A stretch of 64,000 nt of DNA from Kitasatospora terrestris. Its GTDB lineage: Bacteria > Actinomycetota > Actinomycetes > Streptomycetales > Streptomycetaceae. The notes under the pieces are model-generated. The model searched no databases. It was not told the origin of the DNA and was given only the letters and a program-made list of their open reading frames with translations. The position numbers and the translations under genes were made by a program. This document shows, one piece after another, positions 54,516 through 63,384 of this stretch (within the stretch, counting starts at the first letter, position 1; the number at the start of each line of letters is the position of its first letter). The stretch is taken from positions 3,906,001-3,970,000 of the forward strand of contig NZ_BAABIS010000001.1 in NCBI RefSeq assembly GCF_039542905.1, in the 5' to 3' direction.

Positions 54516-56726
54516 CTACCGGTGGCCCGGCTTGCCGCCGTTGTTGCCGCCCCAGCCGGGCGGCAGCGTGAAGCCGCCGTTGATCAGCCCGCCGTTGCCG
54601 TTGCCGTTGGCGTTGTCCCCGGAGGGCGGGGAGGCGCCGTCGGTCGGCGTGGTGGTCGGGGTCGGCGCCGGGATGTTGACGGTCTGGAACTGGCTCTTCG
54701 GGGTCCCGTCGAGCGCGTCGTTCATCGCCATCTGCCAGATCGGGCCGGGGCCGGTGGCGCCGAAGACCGAGTCGAAGTACGTGTTGCCGATCTTCATGTT
54801 CTTCATCGACACGTTGCCGCCGACGCCGCCGAGCCAGACCGAGGTGGCCAGCTCGGGGGTGTAGCCGGTGAACCAGGCGGCGTACCGGTTGTCGGTGGTA
54901 CCGGTCTTGCCGGCGATCGGCCGTCCGTCGTCCAGGCCGAGCGAGGCGGCGGTGCCCTTCTCGGTCACGCCGAGCAGCAGGGTGTTGATGCCGTCCGCGG
55001 TGGTCTGGGCCATCGCCTGGGAGCAGTTGGCCTTCGGCACGTCGAGCTTCTTGCCCTCGGCGTTGACCACCGAGGTCAGCGCGACCGGGCTGCAGTACAG
55101 GCCGCGGGCCGCGAAGGCGGCGTAGGCGCTGGCCATGGTCAGCGGCGAGACCTCCTGGGTGCCGAGCACCATGGAGGGGACCTGCTTGAGCGGGGTGCCG
55201 TTGGCCAGGTTCTTGATGCCGAGCTTGTTGGCCATCTGCTTCATCGGGCAGAGGCCGACGTTCTCCTCCATCTGCACGAAGTAGGTGTTGACCGACTTCG
55301 CCATGGCGTCCTTGAGGTTGTACGGGCCGATTTCCTTCTCGGACTCGTTCTGGACCGGGACGCCCTTCTCGTTCCAGTTGCCGTCGCAGGTGGACATCTT
55401 CGGGTAGTCCATCTTGTTCGGCGAGGGGTACTCCTGGGAGATCGGCAGCCCGGACTCCAGGGCCGCCGCCGCCAGGATCGGCTTGAAGGTCGAGCCGGGC
55501 GAGAAGCCGTTGCCGCCGCCCATGTTTGCGTCGACGTTCAGGTTGAGCACGGTCTGGTTCTTGCCGTTGTCCAGGCCGTACGGACGGGTCTGGGCCATCG
55601 CCAGGATCTCGCCGGTGCCCGGCTTGACCATGGTGGCGGCGGCCGAGACCTTGTCGGTGACGTTCACCTTCTTGGTGACCGCGTTGTACGTGGCGGCCTG
55701 CTTCGCCGGGTCGATGGTGGTGTAGATCTTCAGGCCGCCCTGGCTCCACAGCTTCTGCCGGTCGGCGGCGGTCTTGCCGAACACCGGGTCCTGCTTGACC
55801 ACGCGGCGCACGTAGTCGCAGAAGAAGCCCATGCCGTTCTGCGCGGTGATGCAGCCGTTCTGCGGCTCGCGGTACTTGATGCCGAGCGGCGCGGCGAGCG
55901 CGGCCTTGGCGTCGTCCGGCGAGATGTGCTTGTACTCCAGCAGCTTGTTGATCACCGTGTTGCGGCGGGTCTGCGCCGCCTGCGGGTGGGCGATCGGGTC
56001 GTACGCCGAGGGGTTCTGCACCAGGCCCGCCAGCATCGCGGCCTCGGGGACGGTGAGGTCCTTGGCGCTCTTGCTGAAGTAGCGGTTGGCGGCGGCCTCG
56101 ATGCCGTACGCCTGGTGGCCGTAGAAGGTGATGTTCAGGTAGTTGGTGAGGATCTGGTCCTTGCTCAGGTCCTCTTCCAGCTTGATGGCGTACTTCAGCT
56201 CCTGGATCTTGCGACCCATGCTCTTCTTGGTCGCCTCCAGGAACGCCTGCTGGTCGTCGCCGGCCTGCTCGACGAAGACGTTCTTCACGTACTGCTGGGT
56301 GAGCGTGGAGGCGCCCTGGGTGGCGGAGCCCGCCTCGGCGTTCTTGCTTATGGCGCGGAGCACGCCCTTGAGGTCGACGGCGCCGTGCTCGTAGAAGCGG
56401 GCGTCCTCGATGTCCACCTGGGCCTGGCGCATGATCGGCGCCATCTGCTCCTTGGTGAGGATGGTGCGGTCCCGGTCGTAGACCTTCGCGATCAGCCCGC
56501 CCTTGGCGTCGTAGATCATCGACGCCTGCGAGAGGGTCGGCTGCTTGAAGTCGTCCGGGATGTTGTCGAAGCTGTCGGCGGTGTCCTTCGCCGTGAGCCC
56601 GAGCGCACCGACGGCCGGCAGCGCCATCCCGGCGACCAGGATTCCGGCCAGCACGGCGCTGCCCAGGAACTTGACACCGAGCCCTGCCTTGTCGAGGGCG
56701 TTGCCCGCGGATCGCTGAGAAGCCAT
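54516..56726 (-). CDS. Class A penicillin-binding protein
   Basis: 736 residues. A membrane anchor (about 18-45), GT51 glycosyltransferase with EDARFYEHGAVD and GASTLTQQYVKN, and a transpeptidase with SxxK in PGSTFKP, SVN in AKSVNTYF and KTGTT. The C-terminal tail is Gly/Asn/Pro-rich. It polymerises and cross-links peptidoglycan outside the membrane. It corresponds by position to SCO3580. ATG 56726 has no ribosome site but a -10 element seven bases upstream, so translation is probably leaderless. Divergent from wblA. Confidence 0.92.
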   Translation of the reverse strand: MASQRSAGNALDKAGLGVKFLGSAVLAGILVAGMALPAVGALGLTAKDTADSFDNIPDDFKQPTLSQASMIYDAKGGLIAKVYDRDRTILTKEQMAPIMRQAQVDIEDARFYEHGAVDLKGVLRAISKNAEAGSATQGASTLTQQYVKNVFVEQAGDDQQAFLEATKKSMGRKIQELKYAIKLEEDLSKDQILTNYLNITFYGHQAYGIEAAANRYFSKSAKDLTVPEAAMLAGLVQNPSAYDPIAHPQAAQTRRNTVINKLLEYKHISPDDAKAALAAPLGIKYREPQNGCITAQNGMGFFCDYVRRVVKQDPVFGKTAADRQKLWSQGGLKIYTTIDPAKQAATYNAVTKKVNVTDKVSAAATMVKPGTGEILAMAQTRPYGLDNGKNQTVLNLNVDANMGGGNGFSPGSTFKPILAAAALESGLPISQEYPSPNKMDYPKMSTCDGNWNEKGVPVQNESEKEIGPYNLKDAMAKSVNTYFVQMEENVGLCPMKQMANKLGIKNLANGTPLKQVPSMVLGTQEVSPLTMASAYAAFAARGLYCSPVALTSVVNAEGKKLDVPKANCSQAMAQTTADGINTLLLGVTEKGTAASLGLDDGRPIAGKTGTTDNRYAAWFTGYTPELATSVWLGGVGGNVSMKNMKIGNTYFDSVFGATGPGPIWQMAMNDALDGTPKSQFQTVNIPAPTPTTTPTDGASPPSGDNANGNGNGGLINGGFTLPPGWGGNNGGKPGHR

Positions 56727-56733
56727 GGAGAGA

Positions 56734-56739
56734 ACCCTA
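56734..56739 (-). promoter_or_regulatory. Leaderless -10 of the PBP gene
   Basis: TAGGGT on the minus strand, seven bases before the ATG, the typical spacing of a leaderless actinobacterial promoter. Confidence 0.5.
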
Positions 56740-57127
56740 CGTCGCGGATTCCCGTACAGGGGGGCAGGTGTTCGCCTACGCTTGTCACAGGTTCGCGACA
56801 GCTTCGCTCTGTTCATCAACATCACTCTTGTGAGTGATGAGCTTCGCCCGATTTGCACCGGAAACTCCCCCATTTCCGGAAGAGTCCAGGCCTACACCGT
56901 CGCACAGCGTGACCAAATCAGACCTCTCAGTATCTGACAAGGTCTCCGACCTGCGATCACTCCAACGAGTGAGCTAACGGGCACCCATAGTCCGATCGGG
57001 TCATTCGAGATTGGGCCCCTAGGGGCTGTTGCGCCGTGCCGTTCTTCCGTAACGTCCTCAACTGGCAGCGGTGAATATGCCGTTGCCGCCGTGGGGGAGC
57101 CCCGATTCGGGAGAGGACGGCGCCGGC
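56740..57127. promoter_or_regulatory. Long wblA upstream region with three dyads
   Basis: 388 bases without a gene. Dyads: CATCACTC-N4-GAGTGATG (56820-56839), whose TCAC/GTGA halves resemble a BldD-type site; CCGGAAA-N8-TTTCCGG (56858-56879); and the 12-base palindrome gcccctaggggc (57015-57026). wblA is known in S. coelicolor for developmental control and a long leader. Confidence 0.5.
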
Positions 57128-57451
57128 ATGGGCTGGGTGGATGACTGGAGCGCACAGGCGGCCTGCCGCACGAGCGATCCGGACGAATTGTTCGTACAGG
57201 GGGCGGCGCAGAACCGCGCCAAGGCGGTGTGCAGCGGGTGCCCGGTGCGCACCGAGTGCCTCGCCGACGCACTGGACAACCGGGTGGAGTTCGGGGTCTG
57301 GGGCGGAATGACCGAGCGCGAGCGCCGGGCGCTGCTGCGCCGCCGGCCGACGGTCGGCTCGTGGCGCCGACTGCTGGAGACCGCTCGCACGGAGTACGAG
57401 GAGTCGCTGGCCACGGGTGTGGTCCTGCGGGACTACGCGCAGGCGGGCTGA
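57128..57451 (+). CDS. wblA: WhiB-like transcription factor WblA
   Basis: 107 residues. The four Fe-S ligands are Cys13, Cys35, Cys38 and Cys44 (CSGCPVRTEC), followed by GVWGGMTERERRALLRRRP, the turn and basic DNA-contact region. WblA down-regulates antibiotic production and is needed for normal development. I chose ATG 57128 because the protein then begins MGWVDDWSAQAACR like the S. coelicolor protein; ATGs at 57071 and 57077 would extend it. Position next to PBP and the ArsA-like pair matches SCO3579. Confidence 0.93.
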   Translation: MGWVDDWSAQAACRTSDPDELFVQGAAQNRAKAVCSGCPVRTECLADALDNRVEFGVWGGMTERERRALLRRRPTVGSWRRLLETARTEYEESLATGVVLRDYAQAG

Positions 57452-57476
57452 CGCTCCGTCCCCCTGACGGAGCGTC
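57450..57476. terminator. Terminator after wblA
   Basis: 10-bp perfect stem (gacgctccgt with acggagcgtc), seven-base loop, overlapping the wblA stop codon and lying before the convergent ArsA-like stop. Confidence 0.75.
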
Positions 57477-57499
57477 CGCCCGTACCGATCCCGTCCCGA

Positions 57500-58639
57500 T
57501 CAACCGCCGAGGCGGTCGCCGACCGCCCGCAGGCCGTCCAGGTCGTGGACGTCCCCGGGCAGCGCGGGCACCTCGACGATCGGGACGTCCGGGTAGACCG
57601 AGGCGAAGCGGTCCCTGGTGCGTCGCTCCCGGGCCATGATCTGCATCCGCTCGGCGTGCAGCCGCAGCAGTCCGGCGGCCAGCGTCTCGGCCGCCGGGGT
57701 CGAGGTCTGGGCGCCGTTCTCCTCCAGCGCCTCGGCGGCAGCCAGGGCGCGCTCGGCCGTGAGCTGGGGGGCTCCGGTCGAGTGCACCCGGTTGAGCACC
57801 AGGCCGGCCAGCGGCATCTCGTCCGCCGCCAGCCGGTCGACGAAGTACGCCGCCTCGCGCAGCGCGTCCCGCTCGGGCGCCGCCACCACCAGGAAGGCGG
57901 TGCCCTCCGCCTTCAGCAGCTGGTACGTGCGGTCGGCGCGCTCGCGGAAGCCGCCGAACATCGAGTCCATGGCGGAGACGAAGGTCTGCACGTCGGTCAG
58001 CAGCTGGGCGCCGAAGATCTTGCCCAGGGTGCCGGTGATCAGGCCCATCCCGACGTTCAGGAACTTCATCGCGGACCGCCCGCCGACCTTGGCCGGGGCG
58101 GTCAGCAGCCGGATCACCTTCCCGTCGAGGAAGGAGCCCAGCCGGCTCGGCGCGTCCAGGAAGTCCAGCGCGGAGCGCGAGGGCGGGGTGTCGACCACGA
58201 TCAGGTCCCAGCGGTCCTCGGCGCGCAGCTGCCCCAGCTTCTCCATCGCCATGTACTCCTGCGTGCCGGCGAAGCCGGCCGACAGGGACTGGTAGAACGG
58301 GTTCTCCATGATCGCCCTGGCCCGCTCGGGCTCGGCGTGGGCCAGCACGACCTCGTCGAAGGTCCGCTTCATGTCCAGCATCATGGCCTGCAGTTCGCCC
58401 TTGCCGGCCACGTCCTTCACCAGCCGCGGGGTGTTGTCCAGCTCGCTCAGGCCCATCGACTGGGCGAGCCGGCGGGCCGGGTCGATGGTCAGCACGACCA
58501 CCTTGCGGCCGCGCTCGGCGGCGCGCAGCCCGATCGCCGCGGCAGTGGTGGTCTTGCCCACGCCGCCCGAGCCGCAGCACACCACGATCCGGGTCGCCGG
58601 GTCGTCGATCAGCGCGTCGACCTCCAGCCTGGCCGTCAT
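57500..58639 (-). CDS. ArsA-family ATPase, downstream copy
   Basis: 379 residues. Walker [13 protein letters not shown] (about 20-31), switch motif [14 protein letters not shown], and [14 protein letters not shown]. Typical of the paired ArsA/Get3-like ATPases of actinobacteria (SCO3577/3578 by position). No ars operon is present, so arsenite pumping is unlikely and the target is unknown. ATG 58639 overlaps the stop of its partner (ATGA), implying a fixed 1:1 complex. Confidence 0.85.
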   Translation of the reverse strand: MTARLEVDALIDDPATRIVVCCGSGGVGKTTTAAAIGLRAAERGRKVVVLTIDPARRLAQSMGLSELDNTPRLVKDVAGKGELQAMMLDMKRTFDEVVLAHAEPERARAIMENPFYQSLSAGFAGTQEYMAMEKLGQLRAEDRWDLIVVDTPPSRSALDFLDAPSRLGSFLDGKVIRLLTAPAKVGGRSAMKFLNVGMGLITGTLGKIFGAQLLTDVQTFVSAMDSMFGGFRERADRTYQLLKAEGTAFLVVAAPERDALREAAYFVDRLAADEMPLAGLVLNRVHSTGAPQLTAERALAAAEALEENGAQTSTPAAETLAAGLLRLHAERMQIMARERRTRDRFASVYPDVPIVEVPALPGDVHDLDGLRAVGDRLGG

Positions 58640-59700
58640 GCCGCCCCCTGCCGCTTGAGCTCGCCCGCCAGCCGGTACAGCCCGGCCAGGTCCACGCCCT
58701 CGCCGAGCAGCGGCAGTTCGTACGTCGGCAGCTTCAGCTGCTGCAGGTCGGCGCGCTGCTCGCGCTCCAGCTCGACCCGCTCGGCGTGCTCCCTGGCCTG
58801 CTCCAGCAGCGGTCCGAGCAGCGGCTCGACGTGCGCCCGGACCGTCTCCGGCTTGCGGGAGCGGCCGCCCAGCCCGGCCTCGCCGAGCGCCAGCGCGACC
58901 TCCTCGCGGTGGTCGCCGTCCACCGCCGCCACTGCCGCGGCGTCCAGCACCGGCGGGCGGACCATGTTCACCAGCACGCCGCCGACCGGCAGTTTCGCCT
59001 CGCGCAGGTCCGCGATGCCGTCCACCGTCTCCTGCACCGGCATCTCCTCCAGCAGCGTCACGAAGTGCACCGTGGTCTCCGGCGACCGCAGGACCCGCAT
59101 CACCGCCTGCGCCTGGGAGTGGATCGGCCCGATCCGGGCCAGCCCCGCGACCTCCGAGTTCACGTTGAGGAAGCGGGTGATCCGGCCGGTCGGCGGCGCG
59201 TCCATCACCACCGCGTCGTACACCGGGGTGCCGTCCTGCCCCTTGCGCCGGGCCGCCTCGCAGGCCTTCCCGGTGAGCAGCACGTCCCGCACGCCCGGGG
59301 CGATCGTCGTCGCGAAGTCCACGAAGCCGACCTTCTGCAGCGCCTTCCCGGCGCGGCCCAGCTTGTAGAACATCTCCAGGTACTCCAGCAGCGCCAGCTC
59401 GGTGTCGATCGCCAGCGCGTGCACCTCGCCGTGCCGGCGGCCCGGCAGCCCCAGCTGCGCGGGGGTCACGGTGGCCACCCGGCGCTCCTCGTACGGCAGC
59501 GCGGCGATCCCGAACAGCTCGGCGATGCCCTGCCGGCCCTCCACCTCGATCAGCAGCGTGCGGCGCCCCTGCGCCGCCAGCGCGATCGCCAGTGCGGCCG
59601 CGACCGTCGTCTTCCCGGTACCGCCCTTGCCGGTGACGACGTGCAGCCTGACACCCTCCCAGTCCGGGTCGCTCGACGCCGTCGGACTGCTGCCTGCCAC
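58636..59700 (-). CDS. ArsA-family ATPase, upstream copy
   Basis: 354 residues. Walker [13 protein letters not shown] at about 19-30, [12 protein letters not shown] in place of the second switch motif, and [16 protein letters not shown]. The GTG at 59700 is used, with GGAG and CGGAGC close upstream; GTG/ATG further up is possible. It forms a translationally coupled pair with the next gene; heterodimer formation is an inference. Confidence 0.83.
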   Translation of the reverse strand: MAGSSPTASSDPDWEGVRLHVVTGKGGTGKTTVAAALAIALAAQGRRTLLIEVEGRQGIAELFGIAALPYEERRVATVTPAQLGLPGRRHGEVHALAIDTELALLEYLEMFYKLGRAGKALQKVGFVDFATTIAPGVRDVLLTGKACEAARRKGQDGTPVYDAVVMDAPPTGRITRFLNVNSEVAGLARIGPIHSQAQAVMRVLRSPETTVHFVTLLEEMPVQETVDGIADLREAKLPVGGVLVNMVRPPVLDAAAVAAVDGDHREEVALALGEAGLGGRSRKPETVRAHVEPLLGPLLEQAREHAERVELEREQRADLQQLKLPTYELPLLGEGVDLAGLYRLAGELKRQGAA

Positions 59701-59847
59701 GCTCCGTCTCCGTCCGTCGGTCGACCGGCACCCGGCGGTGCCCACACCGCGAGCGTAACCAGCGAGCGACCCCGATGCCGGGAGCATCCCGGCGGCCCGG
59801 CTGAATCATGCCCTCTTTGTGTCCCACCTCACACCGGCCGCTCCGGC

Positions 59848-59853
59848 TAGAGT
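59848..59853 (+). promoter_or_regulatory. Leaderless -10 of the DUF4177 gene
   Basis: TAGAGT, then seven bases and the ATG at 59861; no Shine-Dalgarno sequence. Confidence 0.55.
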
Positions 59854-59860
59854 CACCCCC

Positions 59861-60016
59861 ATGACCAAGTGGGAATACGTCACCGTGCCGCTCCTCGTGC
59901 ACGCCACCAAGCAGATCCTCGACACCTGGGGCCAGGACGGCTGGGAGCTCGTCCAGGTCGTGCCCGGGCCCAACCCCGAGCAGCTCGTCGCCTACCTGAA
60001 GCGGGAGAAGGCCTGA
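59861..60016 (+). CDS. DUF4177 small protein
   Basis: 51 residues: [38 protein letters not shown]. The pattern KWEYxxV...DGWELV is the DUF4177 signature; these are small cytoplasmic proteins of unknown function. The first gene of a likely leaderless operon; ridA begins one base after its stop codon. Confidence 0.85.
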   Translation: MTKWEYVTVPLLVHATKQILDTWGQDGWELVQVVPGPNPEQLVAYLKREKA

Positions 60017-60017
60017 C

Positions 60018-60482
60018 ATGAGCAAGGTCGAGGAGAAGCTCGCCGAGCTCGGGCTCACCCTGCCGGAGGTCGCGGCGCCGGTCGCCGCGTACGTGCCGGC
60101 CGTGCGCACCGGCGAGTACGTGTTCACCTCCGGCCAGCTGCCGATGGTCGCCGGCAAGCTGCCGAGCACCGGCAAGGTCGGCGCCGAGGTCACCGCGGAG
60201 GAGGCCAAGCAGCTCGCCCAGATCTGCGCGCTGAACGCGCTCGCCGCGATCAAGTCCGTGATCGGTGACCTGGACGAGGTCGAGCAGGTCGTGAAGGTGG
60301 TCGGCTTCGTCGCCTCCGCCCCCGACTTCACCGGCCAGCCCGGTGTGATCAACGGTGCCAGCGAGCTGCTGGGCGCCGCGCTCGGTGCCGCCGGCGTGCA
60401 CGCCCGCAGCGCGGTCGGCGTCGCCGTCCTCCCCCTCGACGCCCCCGTCGAGGTCGAGCTCCAGGTCCGCGTCCGGAGCTGA
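60018..60482 (+). CDS. RidA/YjgF-family protein
   Basis: 154 residues. Landmarks are [40 protein letters not shown] and [21 protein letters not shown], with the Arg that holds the substrate carboxylate in true RidA enzymes. RidA deaminates reactive enamine/imine intermediates from PLP enzymes. One base after the DUF4177 gene; shares its promoter. Confidence 0.9.
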   Translation: MSKVEEKLAELGLTLPEVAAPVAAYVPAVRTGEYVFTSGQLPMVAGKLPSTGKVGAEVTAEEAKQLAQICALNALAAIKSVIGDLDEVEQVVKVVGFVASAPDFTGQPGVINGASELLGAALGAAGVHARSAVGVAVLPLDAPVEVELQVRVRS

Positions 60483-60496
60483 CGCGAGCCGGGCGC

Positions 60497-60538
60497 AGGG
60501 CACAACCAGGGGTGCGTGGGGGTACCTGGTTGTGCCCT
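60497..60538 (+). terminator. Terminator after ridA
   Basis: 14-bp perfect stem (agggcacaaccagg with cctggttgtgccct), 14-base loop, 14 bases after the ridA stop. Confidence 0.85.
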
Positions 60539-60550
60539 CGCCGGTTGCCC

Positions 60551-60556
60551 TAGCAT
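60551..60556 (+). promoter_or_regulatory. Leaderless -10 of the NUDIX gene
   Basis: TAGCAT, then seven bases and the ATG at 60564; immediately downstream of the ridA terminator. Confidence 0.55.
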
Positions 60557-60563
60557 CCCGCCC

Positions 60564-61418
60564 ATGGATCACCCTCCGCTCCCCATGCCCCCCGGCTGGC
60601 CTGCCCGGATCCGGGCGCTCGCGGCCGGCGAGCTGACCCCGCCGACCCCGAAGCCGTCGGCCACCGTGGTGCTGCTGCGCGAGGGCGCCGAGGGCCCCGA
60701 GGCGTACCTGCTGCGCCGCCGCACCTCGATGGCGTTCGCCGCCGGCATGTACGCCTACCCCGGCGGCGGTGTCGACCCGCGGGACGCCGGGGCGGCTCCC
60801 GCGTGGGCGGGCCCGAGCCCCGCCGAGTGGGCCGAGCGGCTGGGCACCGACCCGGCGACCGCGACCGCCGTGGTGTGCGCCGCCGTCCGCGAGACCTTCG
60901 AGGAGGCCGGCGTCCTGCTGGCCGGACCGGACGCCGACGGTGTGGTCGAACCGCGCGACTGGACGGCCGAGCGGGCCGCGCTGGAGGCGCACGAGCTGTC
61001 CTTCGCCGAGTTCCTGACCGAGCACGGGCTGGTGCTGCGCAGCGACCTGCTGGGCGGGTGGGCGCGCTGGGTGACGCCGGAGTTCGAGGAGCGCCGGTTC
61101 GACACCTGGTTCTTCGTGGCGGCGCTGCCGTCCGGGCAGTCGGCGGCCTCGACCGTCGGCGAGGCGGACCGGGTGGCGTGGCTGTCCCCGGCGGAGGCGG
61201 TCGCGGGCTACGCGGAGGGCCGGTACGGGATGCTGCCGCCGACCGTCTCGGTGCTGCGGGAGCTGGTCGCGGTCCGTTCGCCGCAGGACGCGCTGGCCGC
61301 GGCCCGGTCCCGGACGGTGCGCCCGGTGCTCGGCCGGGCCGAGGTCGCCGGCGACCGTATGACGGTCCGGTGGCCGGGGTATGAGGAGCTGACCATCGAC
61401 GGGGAGTTCCCGATCTGA
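60564..61418 (+). CDS. NUDIX hydrolase with split Nudix box
   Basis: 284 residues. [16 protein letters not shown] begins the Nudix box and [17 protein letters not shown] ends it, with an extra ~35 residues between, as in NUDT7/NUDT19-like and related actinobacterial proteins. It should hydrolyse a nucleoside-diphosphate-linked or CoA-type compound; no specificity motif is visible. ATG 60564 chosen from the adjacent -10. Followed closely by a small ORF and the MBL-fold gene. Confidence 0.82.
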   Translation: MDHPPLPMPPGWPARIRALAAGELTPPTPKPSATVVLLREGAEGPEAYLLRRRTSMAFAAGMYAYPGGGVDPRDAGAAPAWAGPSPAEWAERLGTDPATATAVVCAAVRETFEEAGVLLAGPDADGVVEPRDWTAERAALEAHELSFAEFLTEHGLVLRSDLLGGWARWVTPEFEERRFDTWFFVAALPSGQSAASTVGEADRVAWLSPAEAVAGYAEGRYGMLPPTVSVLRELVAVRSPQDALAAARSRTVRPVLGRAEVAGDRMTVRWPGYEELTIDGEFPI

Positions 61419-61422
61419 TGGG

Positions 61423-61650
61423 ATGAGCAGTACATCCGAAGCACGGACCGCCGTGACGACCAGGAAGGACGATCGGCCGATGATCCACAACGACGTGGCT
61501 CGCCGGACGGCACCTCGCATGCCCGCCCGCAGCCTCACCCCCCGCACGCTCGCCTGCACCGACTGCGCGGTCCCGGACGAGCCGACCCCGCGCCTGCTGA
61601 CCCGCCCGCTGCCGCTGCGGGCCCTGGGCCGGACCGAGACGGACGGGTAA
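61423..61650 (+). CDS. Small hypothetical protein coupled to the MBL-fold gene
   Basis: 75 residues, Arg/Thr/Pro-rich with a CTDC pair (residues 45-48). The start may be ATG 61423 or ATG 61480, which has AGGAAGGA upstream. Its TAA overlaps the ATG of the next gene (TAATG), which supports translation. No family recognised. Confidence 0.5.
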   Translation: MSSTSEARTAVTTRKDDRPMIHNDVARRTAPRMPARSLTPRTLACTDCAVPDEPTPRLLTRPLPLRALGRTETDG

Positions 61651-62471
61651 TGGCCGGTCTCCTTCCCGGTGACCCCGCCGACACCGTCGGCGGGGCCGCC
61701 ACCCCCCGCGCGCTGTGCGTCCTCGCGCCCAATCCGTCGCCGATGACGCTCGACGGGACGAACACCTGGCTGCTCTCCGAGCCCGGCTCGGACCTGGCCG
61801 TGGTGATCGACCCGGGTCCGCTGGACGAGGGGCACCTGCGCCGGGTGGTGCGGACCGCCGAGGAGCAGGGCAAGCGGATCGCCCTGACCCTGCTCACGCA
61901 CGGGCACCACGACCACGCCGAGGGCGCGGCGCGGTTCGCCGAGCTGACCGGGACGCCGGTGCGCGCGCTCGACCCCGCGCACCGGCTGGGTGACGAGGGG
62001 CTGCACGGCGGCCAGCGGATCGAGGTCGGCGGCCTCGACCTGCGGGTGGTCGCCACCCCGGGGCACACCTCGGACTCGCTGACCTTCCACCTGCCGGCGG
62101 ACGGCGCGATCCTCACCGGTGACACCGTGCTGGGGCGCGGCACCACGATGGTGGCCCACCCGGACGGGCGGCTCGGCGACTACCTGGACTCGCTGCGGCG
62201 GCTGCACACCATGGCGTCCGAGCACAGTGTCCGGACGGTGCTGCCCGGCCACGGGCCGGTGCTCGCGGACGCGCTCGGCGCCGTCGACTACTACCTGGCG
62301 CACCGGGCCGGCCGGCTGGCCCAGGTGGAGACCGCGGTGGAGGCCGGCTGCCGGACCGCCGCCGAAGTGGTCGCCCGGGTCTACGCGGACGTGGACCCGG
62401 CGCTCTGGCCGGCGGCCGAACTCTCGGTCCGGGCCCAGCTCACGTACCTCGAGGACCACGGCCTGATCTGA
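61650..62471 (+). CDS. Metallo-beta-lactamase-fold hydrolase (LACTB2-like)
   Basis: 273 residues. NPSPMTLDGTNTWLL, the zinc motif LTHGHHDHAEGAARF, TPGHTSDSLTF and the Asp in GDTVLGRGTTMV are typical of the LACTB2-like group, which includes RNA-cleaving and thioester-hydrolysing members. A C-terminal winged-helix-like tail (AAEVVARVYADV) is also usual. Activity unknown. Next to crp, as remembered for SCO3572. Confidence 0.87.
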   Translation: MAGLLPGDPADTVGGAATPRALCVLAPNPSPMTLDGTNTWLLSEPGSDLAVVIDPGPLDEGHLRRVVRTAEEQGKRIALTLLTHGHHDHAEGAARFAELTGTPVRALDPAHRLGDEGLHGGQRIEVGGLDLRVVATPGHTSDSLTFHLPADGAILTGDTVLGRGTTMVAHPDGRLGDYLDSLRRLHTMASEHSVRTVLPGHGPVLADALGAVDYYLAHRAGRLAQVETAVEAGCRTAAEVVARVYADVDPALWPAAELSVRAQLTYLEDHGLI

Positions 62472-62485
62472 GCACCGGCGGTACG

Positions 62486-62541
62486 CGAAGGGCGCGGGGT
62501 GTCCACCGGTCCGCGGACCGGTGGACACCCCGCGCCCTTCG
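62486..62541. terminator. Very long terminator between the MBL-fold gene and crp
   Basis: A 56-base perfect palindrome (28-bp stem, centre 62513/62514), between convergent stops at 62471 and 62554. Confidence 0.95.
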
Positions 62542-62553
62542 GGCCTTCCCGGC

Positions 62554-63228
62554 CTAGCGGGAGCGGCGGGAGAGGCGCTCGACGTCCATCAGGACGACGG
62601 CGCGGGCCTCCAGCTTGAGCCAGCCGCGACCGGCGAAGTCGGCGAGCGCCTTGTTGACCGTCTCGCGGGAGGCGCCGACCAGCTGGGCGAGCTCCTCCTG
62701 GGTGAGGTCGTGGGCGACGTGGATGCCCTCGTCGGACTGGACGCCGAAGCGGCGCGACAGGTCGAGCAGCGCCTTGGCGACGCGGCCCGGCACGTCCGAG
62801 AAGACCAGGTCGGACATCACGTCGTTGGTCCGGCGGAGCCGTCGGGCGATGGCGCGCAGCAGGGCGATGGACACCTCGGGCCGGGCGTGCAGCAGCGGGA
62901 GCAGGTCGCCGTGGCCGAGGCCGAGCAGCTTGCACTCGGTCAGGGCGGTGGCGGTCGCGGTGCGCGGGCCCGGGTCGAACAGCGACAGTTCGCCGATCAT
63001 CTCGCTGGGGCCGAGCACCGCGAGCATGTTCTCGCGGCCGTCGGGCGAGGCCCGGTGGAGCTTGACCTTGCCTTCGACGACGACGTACAGGCGGTCACCC
63101 GGGTCGCCCTCGTGGAACAGCGACTCACCGCGGGCGAGGGTCACCTCGGTCATGGAAGCCCGCAGCTCGGCAGCCTGGTCGTCGTCGAGAGCCGCGAACA
63201 GCGCGGCGCGCCGCAGAACGTCGTCCAC
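62554..63228 (-). CDS. crp: Crp/Fnr-family global regulator Crp
   Basis: 224 residues. A cyclic-nucleotide-binding domain (GESLFHEGDPGDRLYVVVEG, EMIGELSLFDPGPRTATATA with the cAMP-contacting Glu and Arg) and a C-terminal helix-turn-helix (LTQEELAQLVGASRETVNKAL). In S. coelicolor Crp (SCO3571) controls germination and antibiotic production. GTG 63228 follows GAGGAAG. The upstream 156 bases to the transposase hold its promoter. Confidence 0.95.
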   Translation of the reverse strand: MDDVLRRAALFAALDDDQAAELRASMTEVTLARGESLFHEGDPGDRLYVVVEGKVKLHRASPDGRENMLAVLGPSEMIGELSLFDPGPRTATATALTECKLLGLGHGDLLPLLHARPEVSIALLRAIARRLRRTNDVMSDLVFSDVPGRVAKALLDLSRRFGVQSDEGIHVAHDLTQEELAQLVGASRETVNKALADFAGRGWLKLEARAVVLMDVERLSRRSR

Positions 63229-63384
63229 GAGCTTCCTCCTGCTGGTGTCTGGGCAGTGCTATTCACCACCAAGGATGACGCATGTCGCTCCGATCATATG
63301 AGGAGGGGGTGCGGCGGGGGTTGTCTACGGGGCCATTCGCGCCTCGGCCCGCCCCGGTGTCCCGCCCGGCACCACCCGGACGGG
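63229..63384. promoter_or_regulatory. crp upstream region
   Basis: 156 bases between the crp start and the end of the transposase gene. One hairpin-like run (gcccggcaccacccggacggg, about 63364-63384 in parts). Transposon end sequences cannot be recognised by eye. Confidence 0.3.

Noticed and set aside
57500..59700. Arsenite efflux operon
   Set aside because: The two ArsA-like ATPases have no arsB, arsR or arsC neighbours and match the conserved pair next to wblA.
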